A stretch of DNA of 64,000 nucleotides from AC-37 sp036386455 (GTDB lineage Bacteria; Actinomycetota; Thermoleophilia; Solirubrobacterales; Thermoleophilaceae). Every line of letters starts with the position of its first letter. Within the stretch, counting starts at the first letter, position 1. Below the pieces are notes generated by a model. That model was not told the origin of the DNA. It searched no databases and was given only the letters and a program-made list of their open reading frames with translations. Made by a program: the position numbers and the translations under genes. The DNA lies in the NCBI GenBank assembly GCA_036386455.1, contig DASVVS010000087.1, forward strand, positions 1 to 64,000, given 5' to 3'. Below are positions 54,491 through 61,330 of the stretch, piece after piece.

Positions 54491-55851
54491 CCCGCGTGAT
54501 CCGCAAGCACCTGCGCGACTTCCTGGCCGTGGGCGTCCTGATCCTGATCGCGATCGGGACCGCGGGCTACATCATCTCCCAGCAGGAGGCGCGGCCCTAC
54601 TTCCCGTTCGTCGAGAAGAAGCCGTACGAGATCAAGGTCGAGTTCTCCGACGCCCAGGCCGTGATCCCGGGCCAGGGCCAGTCCGTCCGCGTCGCGGGCG
54701 TGCAGGTCGGCAAGATCGGCAAGGTCGAGCCGAAGAACGGCGTCGCGCTCGTGACGATGCAGCTCGAGCGCAAGAAGATCGAGAACGGCGAGCTGAAGGT
54801 CCTCTCCGACGCGACCGCGCAGCTCCGTCCGCGCACGGGCCTGAAGGACATGTTCATCGAGCTCGACCCGGGCGTCGACGGCGAGGAGCTGGACGAGAAG
54901 GCCACGCTCCCGGTCCAGAACTCGGAGCCGGACGTGGACCCCGACGAGTTCCTCTCGTCGCTCGACACCGACACCCGCTCGTACCTCCAGCTCCTGCTGA
55001 ACGGCGCCGGCAAGGGCTTCGCGAACGGCGGCGGCCGCGACCTGAACGCGATCTTCAAGGCGCTCGAGCCGACCAACCGCGACCTGCGCCGCGTCACCTC
55101 CGCGATCGCCGAGCGCAAGACCGAGCTCAAGCGCCTCATCAACAACTACGGCGACCTGACCAACACGCTCGCCGACCGCGACAACGACGTGCGGCGCCTG
55201 ATCTCCTCGTCGAACGAGACGCTCTCGGCGTTCGCGCAGGAGAACGACAACATCGCCGAGGCCGTGGCCCGGCTCCCCGGCGCGCTGCGCCAGACCGAGG
55301 ACACGCTCAGCCGCCTCGGGCCGTTCACCGAGGTGCTGCGGCCCACGCTCGAGTCGCTGCGCCCGGCCTTCCGCCAGCTCGCGGTGGCCAACCGGCAGGT
55401 GCTCCCCTTCGTCCGCGAGGCCGAGCCGATCACGCGCACCAAGATCCGCCCGTTCGTCCAGATCGCGCGCCCCTACGTGCAGGACCTGCGCCCCGCGGCG
55501 CGCGGCCTGCGGACCGCCACGCCCGACCTCGAGCGCTCGCTGTTCGAGCTCAACCGCTTCTTCAACATGGCCGCGTACAACCCGAACGGCAGCGAGCCGG
55601 TGCCCGGCAACCTCGCCGCGGCCCGCGCCCGCGACGAGGGCTACCTGTTCTGGGTCGGCTGGCTCGCGCAGAACACGAACAACCTGTTCAGCACCTCCGA
55701 CGCCCAGGGCCCGTTCCGGCGCGCGTACTTCGGCACGAGCTGTGACCTGATCCGCGCCGAGGTGGCGTCCGAGCCCGAGCTCGGCCCGCTGCTCGGCTTC
55801 ACCGACCTGCTGGCCCCGACCGGCGTCTGCGGGGGAGGTGGCAACCCCTAG
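54487..55851 (+). CDS. MCE/MlaD-family protein 5 of 6
   Basis: The 454-aa product starts with an anchor helix (FLAVGVLILIAIGTAGYII), then an MCE domain (YEIKVEFSDAQAVIPGQGQSVRVAGVQVGKIGKV) and an alpha-helical region with regular heptads (ELKRLINNYGDLTNTLADRDNDVRRL). The true start is the ATG at 54487 (ATGA overlap); upstream sequence in the same frame is a shadow. It ends in TAG overlapping the next GTG (TAGTG). Confidence 0.9.
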   Translation: MTRVIRKHLRDFLAVGVLILIAIGTAGYIISQQEARPYFPFVEKKPYEIKVEFSDAQAVIPGQGQSVRVAGVQVGKIGKVEPKNGVALVTMQLERKKIENGELKVLSDATAQLRPRTGLKDMFIELDPGVDGEELDEKATLPVQNSEPDVDPDEFLSSLDTDTRSYLQLLLNGAGKGFANGGGRDLNAIFKALEPTNRDLRRVTSAIAERKTELKRLINNYGDLTNTLADRDNDVRRLISSSNETLSAFAQENDNIAEAVARLPGALRQTEDTLSRLGPFTEVLRPTLESLRPAFRQLAVANRQVLPFVREAEPITRTKIRPFVQIARPYVQDLRPAARGLRTATPDLERSLFELNRFFNMAAYNPNGSEPVPGNLAAARARDEGYLFWVGWLAQNTNNLFSTSDAQGPFRRAYFGTSCDLIRAEVASEPELGPLLGFTDLLAPTGVCGGGGNP

Positions 55852-57386
55852 TGCCAAAGGAGACCCCCACCTTCGGAAAGATGGCCGCGATGGCCGTCTT
55901 CTCCCTGACCTGCTTCGGCCTGCTGCTGTTCCTGTGGCTGTCGTTCGGCGGCCCGATCCCGCTCAAGCCGAAGGCCTACGAGCTCGAGGTCGGCTTCCCC
56001 GAGGCCACGACGCTGGCCGAGGAGGCCGACGTGCGGATCTCCGGCGTGACCGTCGGCAACGTCAAGACGAAGGAGCTCGACAAGGGCGCCAGCCGGACGA
56101 AGGTCAAGCTCGCGATCGACCGCAAGTACGCGCCGCTTCCGGAGGACACCGAGGCGATCCTCCGCCAGAAGACGCTGCTGGGCGAGACCTACGTGGAGCT
56201 CACGCCGGGCACGAAGAGCGCGCGCAAGCTCGACGACGGCGGCAAGCTCGAGCACAGCCAGGTCGAGCCCACCGTGGAGCTCGACGAGATCCTGCGGATC
56301 TTCAGCCCGGAGACCCGTGACTCGTTCCGCGACTGGGCTCGCTCGGGGGCGCGGCAGATCGAGGGCCGCAGCCAGGACCTGAACTTCGCGCTCGCCAACC
56401 TCGCCGGCTTCGCCGAGGACGGCGCGGGCGTGCTCAGGGTGCTCGACGACCAGAAGGTCGCGCTCAAGCGCCTCGTGAAGAACACCGGCGTCGTGTTCAG
56501 CGCGCTCAACGAGCGCGACGGGCAGCTCCGCGACCTGATCGTGAACGCCGACCGCACCTTCTCGGCCACCGCCGAGCAGCAGGACAACCTCGCGCGGGTG
56601 TTCGAGATCTTCCCGACCTTCCTCGCCGAGTCGCAGCTCACGCTCGCGCGTCTCGAGGAGTTCTCGAACGAGACGCGGCCGCTCGTGCGCGAGCTCGGGC
56701 CGGTCGCCGACGACCTCGGCCCGACGGTGACCGACCTGAGCGTGCTCGGCCCGGACCTCGAGCGGCTCTTCCGCCGGCTCGAGCCGAACATCGACGCCGC
56801 GCCGAAGAACCTGCCGCAGGCCGAGCGCTTCCTGCGCGGGGCCAGCCCGCTGCTCACGGCCCTGCACCGCTTCCTGCCGGAGCTCAACCCGGTCTTGTCG
56901 TACGCGAACTTCCAGCAGGACCAGGTCGCGCACTTCTTCGTGAACGGCGGCGCCGCAACCCAGTACCGCCTGCCCGACATCCCGAGCGCCCCCGGCGTGC
57001 CGCGCTACATGCTCGGCTTCACCGGCGCGATCAACGAGAAGAGCCTGTCGTTCCAGATCGAGCGCCCGGAGTACGAGCGCGGCATCTCCTGGCCGGCGAA
57101 CAACAACTACCGCCGCGCGGTCAAGACCGGCATCCCCGAGTCGTTCGACTGCAAGCCGGACCATCCGGACGGCGACGGCGTCACGCCCGGCAGCGTGGGC
57201 CGCCGCGATCCGGTCGACGGGGGCTCCACCGGCGGCGAGACGCTGCCGCCCTGCTTCGTGCAGCCGCCGTTCCTGTGGGACGGCAAGCAGTACCCGCGGC
57301 TCGAGCGCGGCAAGGCACCGATCGTGAAGGCGCCGTTCGGCCTCGAGGGCACCGTGCCCGCCGAGATCGAGGGCCGGCCGCGCTAG
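55851..57386 (+). CDS. MCE/MlaD-family protein 6 of 6
   Basis: The 511-aa product has an anchor (MAVFSLTCFGLLLFLWLSF), an MCE domain (YELEVGFPEATTLAEEADVRISGVTVGNVKT, LLGETYVELTPGT), a helical region and a polar C-terminal domain with Asp/Gly-rich segments. It completes a six-gene MCE block, matching the A-F count of classical mce operons. No YrbE/MlaE permease genes lie beside it in this window. A ThDP-enzyme gene follows closely. Confidence 0.9.
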   Translation: MPKETPTFGKMAAMAVFSLTCFGLLLFLWLSFGGPIPLKPKAYELEVGFPEATTLAEEADVRISGVTVGNVKTKELDKGASRTKVKLAIDRKYAPLPEDTEAILRQKTLLGETYVELTPGTKSARKLDDGGKLEHSQVEPTVELDEILRIFSPETRDSFRDWARSGARQIEGRSQDLNFALANLAGFAEDGAGVLRVLDDQKVALKRLVKNTGVVFSALNERDGQLRDLIVNADRTFSATAEQQDNLARVFEIFPTFLAESQLTLARLEEFSNETRPLVRELGPVADDLGPTVTDLSVLGPDLERLFRRLEPNIDAAPKNLPQAERFLRGASPLLTALHRFLPELNPVLSYANFQQDQVAHFFVNGGAATQYRLPDIPSAPGVPRYMLGFTGAINEKSLSFQIERPEYERGISWPANNNYRRAVKTGIPESFDCKPDHPDGDGVTPGSVGRRDPVDGGSTGGETLPPCFVQPPFLWDGKQYPRLERGKAPIVKAPFGLEGTVPAEIEGRPR

Positions 57387-57412
57387 GCGACTCGCTGCAC
57401 GGCGGCCGGCTC

Positions 57413-59011
57413 GTGGCGAGGCGGCTGCGGGCCGCGGGCGTGAGCAAGCTCTTCACGCTCTCCGGCGGCCACCTCTTCTCGATCTACGACGGCTGCCGGG
57501 AGGAGGGCATCGACATCGTCGACGTCCGCCACGAGCAGACGGCCGCGTTCGCCGCCGAGGGCTGGGCCAAGGCCACCCGCGAGCCGGGCGTCTGCGCGCT
57601 GACCGCCGGACCCGGGATCACCAACGGGATGAGCGCGCTCGCCTCCGCGCAGGCGAACTCCTCGCCGGTGGTCGCGCTCGGCGGGCGTGCGCCGGCGATG
57701 AGGTGGGGGATGGGGTCGCTCCAGGAGATCGACCACGTGCCGTTCGTCGCGCCCCTGACCAAGCTCGCCCGCACGGCGGAGACCACCGCCGCCATCCCGG
57801 GCCTCGTGGACGAGGCGCTGCGCGTGGCGTCCGAGCCGCCGACGGGGCCGGCGTTCCTCGACTTCCCGCTCGACCAGGTGTTCATGGAGGCGCCCGCCGA
57901 GGAGACGGCGCCGCCCGCGCCGCACGACCCGCTCGCGGTCCCGGCCGCCGAGGGCGTGGAGCGGGCGGCCGAGCTGCTGCGCGCGGCCGAGCGCCCGGTC
58001 GTGATGGCCGGGACCGGGCTCTACTGGTCGCGCGGCGAGGACGCCCTGCTGCGGCTGTGCGACGAGCTGCGCGTGCCGGTCTTCCTGAACGGGCTGGCGC
58101 GCGGCTGCGTGCCGGCCGACCACCCGCTCTTCTTCTCACGTGCGCGGAGCGCCGGGCTGAAGGGGGCCGACGTGGCGCTCGTGGTGGGCGTGCCGATGGA
58201 CTTCCGGCTCGGCTTCGGTGACTCGTTCGGAGAGGAGACGCGGATCGTCGCCGTGGGCTCGACACCGCCGGAGCGGCCGCATCCGCGCGCGGTCGCGGCC
58301 GAGCTCTACGGGGGCGTGGCGGCGACGCTCGACGCTCTGGGCTCGGCGGGCGCGGGCGGGCCGGATCGCTCCGAGTGGATCTCCCAACTCCGGGGCATCG
58401 AAGACGAGAAGCGCGCGGCCGAGCGGGCGGAGCTGACCGACGAGCGCGCGCCGCTCCACCCGATGCGCGTCTACGGCGAGCTCGGCCAGGTGCTCGACCG
58501 CAAGACGATCGTGATCGGCGACGGCGGCGACTTCGTCTCCTACGCCGGCCGGATGATCGAGACCTACGAGCCGGGCTGCTGGATGGATCCCGGCCCGTAC
58601 GGCTGCCTCGGGTCCGGGCCGGGCTACGCGATCGCGGCAAAGCTCGCGCGACCCGAGCGTCCCGTGTGCCTGCTGCTGGGCGACGGCGCGTTCGGCTTCG
58701 CGGGCCTCGAGTTCGACACGATGGTCCGTCACGGGATCCCGGTCGTGGGCGTGATGGGCAACAACGGGATCTGGGGGCTCGAGCACCACCCGATGAAGTT
58801 CCTCTACGGGTACTCCGTCGCCGCCGAGCTGCAGCCGGAGCTGCGCTACGACCGCGTGGTCGAGGCGCTCGGCGGCCACGGCGAGCTGGTGCGGCGACCG
58901 GAGGAGCTGAGGCCTGCTCTCGAGCGGGCGTTCGAGTCGGGCCGGCCCGCGCTGGTCAACGTGCTCACCGATCCCGAGGTGGCCTACCCGCGCAAGTCGA
59001 ACCTCGGCTGA
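57413..59011 (+). CDS. thiamine-diphosphate-dependent enzyme (acetolactate synthase-like)
   Basis: The 532-aa product (from GTG at 57413) has the N-terminal Pyr domain with the catalytic Glu (DVRHEQTAAFAAEG), LTAGPGITNG, and a C-terminal ThDP motif LLLGDGAFGFAGLEFDT ending in NNGIWG. The family includes acetolactate synthase, oxalyl-CoA decarboxylase and benzoylformate decarboxylase, and the substrate is unclear. The family N-terminus normally includes HGGRLVARRLRA, which starts at a CTG (57395) in the same frame, so the true start may be that CTG. It lies 26 bp after the last mce gene. Confidence 0.85.
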   Translation: MARRLRAAGVSKLFTLSGGHLFSIYDGCREEGIDIVDVRHEQTAAFAAEGWAKATREPGVCALTAGPGITNGMSALASAQANSSPVVALGGRAPAMRWGMGSLQEIDHVPFVAPLTKLARTAETTAAIPGLVDEALRVASEPPTGPAFLDFPLDQVFMEAPAEETAPPAPHDPLAVPAAEGVERAAELLRAAERPVVMAGTGLYWSRGEDALLRLCDELRVPVFLNGLARGCVPADHPLFFSRARSAGLKGADVALVVGVPMDFRLGFGDSFGEETRIVAVGSTPPERPHPRAVAAELYGGVAATLDALGSAGAGGPDRSEWISQLRGIEDEKRAAERAELTDERAPLHPMRVYGELGQVLDRKTIVIGDGGDFVSYAGRMIETYEPGCWMDPGPYGCLGSGPGYAIAAKLARPERPVCLLLGDGAFGFAGLEFDTMVRHGIPVVGVMGNNGIWGLEHHPMKFLYGYSVAAELQPELRYDRVVEALGGHGELVRRPEELRPALERAFESGRPALVNVLTDPEVAYPRKSNLG

Positions 59012-59098
59012 CCCCCCCGGATTCGGCCGCCGTCGCCGGTTCCGTCGAATTCTCGCTACGAGCGGGAATGTCACTGGCGCATTTCCGTCCGCTGGGAC

Positions 59099-59128
59099 TT
59101 GCCCCGAAGTGGGGACAGGGCTTATACT
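59099..59128 (+). promoter_or_regulatory. sigma-70-like promoter of a candidate small RNA
   Basis: TTGCCC (59099-59104) and TATACT (59123-59128) are separated by 18 bp, one of the best -35/-10 pairs in the window. No gene starts downstream on this strand; instead a structured RNA-like segment follows and then a strong hairpin at 59287-59316. Confidence 0.55.
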
Positions 59129-59134
59129 GGCGTC

Positions 59135-59316
59135 GTCGGGGTGGGCCAGCCGATGCCAATAGGCTCGGAGGGCAGTCCCGATACATAGGTTCGGGCGAAG
59201 CCGCATCACATCGGCGCCTCCCGCCGTCCGAACCACTCAGGTCCCTTCAAGGCACGTACCCCTGCCCGTCCTGATGGGACCGCTTCGGGGCCGGCCGCAT
59301 TGATGCGGTCGGCCCC
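59135..59316 (+). ncRNA. candidate structured small RNA
   Basis: After the promoter at 59099-59128, a segment of about 180 nt contains several paired arms. These are TCGG...CCGA around a short loop, GGTTCGG (59188-59194) with CCGAACC (59228-59234) enclosing GCCG/CGGC, and GGTCCC (59240-59245) with GGGACC (59276-59281). A 14-bp terminal hairpin follows (59287-59316). No ORF of useful length and no gene start follow; the next gene is convergent. This suggests an independent sRNA, not a riboswitch. It does not match any RNA class I can name. Confidence 0.5.
59287..59316 (+). terminator. strong terminator hairpin
   Basis: GGGGCCG-G-CCGCAT, loop TG, then ATGCGG-T-CGGCCCC gives a 14-bp stem with one G-T pair, followed by GGTTACTTTCT. 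It would terminate the candidate small RNA and possibly also the opposite-strand transcript. Confidence 0.6.
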
Positions 59317-59373
59317 GGTTACTTTCTGGGAGGCGCGGCTGCAAAGCGTCGGACTCCTGCGTCCTCGGTCGCT

Positions 59374-59392
59374 CGCGTGCCGTTGGCACGCG
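59374..59392 (-). terminator. candidate terminator after ppx/gppA
   Basis: CGCGTGCC-gtt-GGCACGCG is a perfect 8-bp hairpin located 46 bp downstream of the ppx stop codon on the minus strand. Two CTGCGTCC repeats flank it. The 59012-59437 region otherwise holds only the small-RNA candidate. Confidence 0.45.
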
Positions 59393-59437
59393 TCGCTCCC
59401 TGCGTCCTTGGATTCCTCGCTTTTCGCCGCGCGCGCT

Positions 59438-60355
59438 TTAACCGCTTACTGCTGCTAGGGCTGCTCCGTGCAGGATGTCGGCTTCGCTTACTTCTACGGC
59501 TTTCACGTCAAAGGCCTTCATCGCCTCCGTCAGGATCGCGGCTCCTGCCACGATCGTCGGGGCTCGGTCGGGGTGCAGGCCCGGTACCTCGCGGCGCTCC
59601 GCCAGCGGCAGGGCTGCCAGCTCGCTCAGCATTCGCTCGCAGGCTTCCAGCGTCAGGGCGTAGCCGTCCACTCGGTCCGGGTCGTAGGGGTCGAGCCCCT
59701 GGTCGATCGCCGCCAGCTGCGTCGCCGTTCCCGCCACGGCGATCCCTGCCTCCACGCTCGCGCGCACGTCCACCGGCACCGCGGCCTCCACGATCGCCCG
59801 CACCTCGTCGCGCAGCGCCGTGACCTCGTCGGGCGGAGGCGGGTCGCTCGGCAGGTGGCGTTCGGTCTGGCGGACCGAGCCGGCCTGGGTCGAGACGTGG
59901 AACTCGGGGGCTCCGGCCGCGTGCCCCACCACGAACTCGGTGCTGCCGCCGCCGATGTCGATCACGACGGAGCGAGCGCCGGGCGGCCGGGCCGAGGTGG
60001 CGCCGAGGAAGGTGAGTCGCGCCTCCTCGTCGCCCGAGATGGTGCGGGCGTCGATGCCGTGGCGGTCGAGCAGGGCGGCGCGGAACTCCTCGCCGTTGGC
60101 GCTGTCGCGGACGGCGCTCGTGGCCACGGCCACGGTGCGCTCGGCGCCGAGCGCGTCGATCGCCTCGCGGTAGGCGGCCACCACGGCGAAGACGCGCTCC
60201 ATCGCCGCGTCCGCGAGCCGGCCGGTCGAGTCGACGCCCTCGCCCAGCCTCGTCACGTTGGTGCGCCGGTCGACCTCCTCGACGCGGCCGCCCGTCACGT
60301 CGGCCACCAGGAGGCGGGTGGAGTTGGTGCCAAGGTCGACTACTGCGACTCGCAT
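59438..60355 (-). CDS. Ppx/GppA-family exopolyphosphatase
   Basis: The 305-aa product has the sugar-kinase/actin-like fold motifs of Ppx/GppA: VAVVDLGTNSTRLLVAD (phosphate 1), VATSAVRDSANG, SGDEEARLTFLGA and VVIDIGGGSTEFVVG (phosphate 2 / catalytic region). These enzymes hydrolyse polyphosphate or pppGpp; the short single-domain form is typical of actinobacterial Ppx. It is divergent from the Sec-containing gene at 60374 with only an 18-bp gap, where a TAGGGT element faces the plus strand. Confidence 0.92.
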   Translation of the reverse strand: MRVAVVDLGTNSTRLLVADVTGGRVEEVDRRTNVTRLGEGVDSTGRLADAAMERVFAVVAAYREAIDALGAERTVAVATSAVRDSANGEEFRAALLDRHGIDARTISGDEEARLTFLGATSARPPGARSVVIDIGGGSTEFVVGHAAGAPEFHVSTQAGSVRQTERHLPSDPPPPDEVTALRDEVRAIVEAAVPVDVRASVEAGIAVAGTATQLAAIDQGLDPYDPDRVDGYALTLEACERMLSELAALPLAERREVPGLHPDRAPTIVAGAAILTEAMKAFDVKAVEVSEADILHGAALAAVSG

Positions 60356-60373
60356 GCGGGTAGGGTTTCATCC

Positions 60374-60979
60374 ATGGGACTGTTCGGGACTTCCGGCAAG
60401 CGCCAGGATGCGAAGGCGCCCGAGCGCGCGGACGACCTCGCCGGGTTCGAGCTCGAGAACCACGCCGGCGAGCTCAGGCGCCTCGGCGACTACTGGACCG
60501 ACCAGCCGGCCGTTCTCGTCTTCCTGCGCCACTACGGCTGAATTCACTGCCGCTCGCACGCGGTGCAGTTGCACCGCGACCGTGACAGGTTCGACGCCGC
60601 CGGCGCGAACCTGGTCGTGATCGGCCAGGGCACGCCGCGCCACGCGCAGCACTTCCGCGAGGAGTACGGGCTCGACGGGCTCGAGATCCTGGTCGACCCC
60701 GACCGCGCGGCCTACGAGGTCGCGGGAGCCAAGGTGGCGACGGTGGCGGAGCTGATCGGGCCGCGCTCGTTCGCGACCGGGGTCAAGCGCGCGGCGACCG
60801 AGCGCGTGATGCAGGGAGCCGTCAAGGGCCACCCCGCTCAGCTCGGCGGCGTGCTCGTGGTGGCGCCGGGCGGAGACGTGGCCTGGGCCCATCTGGCCGA
60901 CAACGCCGGCGACAACCCGCCGAACGACGACGTGATCGCCGCGGTCGAGGCTGCTCGGGCCGACACTGCCGCTGGTTGA
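60374..60979 (+). CDS. peroxiredoxin-like (AhpC/TSA_2-type) protein with in-frame TGA, probable selenoprotein (UxxC)
   Basis: One frame runs from ATG 60374 to the stop at 60979, interrupted only by TGA at 60539-60541. Before it the product ends VLVFLRHYG and after it continues IHCRSHAVQL. The TGA (codon 56) thus takes the first position of the CxxC redox motif normally seen as FLRxxGCxxCRxxxxQL in peroxiredoxin-like proteins. Inserting Sec gives a 201-residue protein that later shows VVIGQG, ILVDPDRAAYEVAG and GGVLVVAPGG, the expected thioredoxin-fold features. A hairpin suited to be a bacterial SECIS follows at 60559-60578. TAGGGT lies 7 nt before the ATG. Confidence 0.85.
60559..60578 (+). 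promoter_or_regulatory. candidate bacterial SECIS hairpin
   Basis: CGCGGTGC (60559-60566), loop AGTT (60567-60570) and GCACCGCG (60571-60578) form a perfect 8-bp stem within the coding sequence. The loop begins 26 nt after the A of the TGA and has G as its second base. As I recall, bacterial SECIS elements have a small loop with an early conserved G, located roughly 16-37 nt after UGA; this fits. Confidence 0.65.
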
Positions 60980-61016
60980 ACGCCGCGCGCGGCGCCGATA
61001 GAATTCGCGGTCGCGA

Positions 61017-61090
<74 letters not shown>

Positions 61091-61093
61091 CTG

Positions 61094-61123
61094 ACGAAGG
61101 CCCTGCAATTGCGGGGTCTTCGT
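61094..61123 (+). terminator. intrinsic terminator after tRNA-fMet
   Basis: ACGAAGGCCCTGC, loop AATT, then GCGGGGTCTTCGT gives a 13-bp stem with two G-T pairs, followed by ACTTTTC. This is a good intrinsic terminator for the tRNA, 3 nt after its end. Confidence 0.7.
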
Positions 61124-61330
61124 ACTTTTCGGCCCCGATACCGTCGCCTCCCAAGGTTCCAAAAAGGTTCCAATTTCTTCCGCAACTTGCAGCTGGAGCG
61201 CCTTACGCTTCCACGCCGCCACGGTCACCGTCATCCAACGCGCGGGCTTGGAGCGCCGCGATAGGACGCACGGAAGAGTGCGATGCGAGCTGATCGCGGC
61301 TCGTAGGACGCGCGTGCTAGACCGATAGCC

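Noticed and set aside
60563..60979. Separate plus gene starting after the TGA
   Set aside because: It would begin in the middle of a thioredoxin fold and drop the redox motif. The upstream half is in the same frame with the same bias, so a single gene with recoded TGA fits better.
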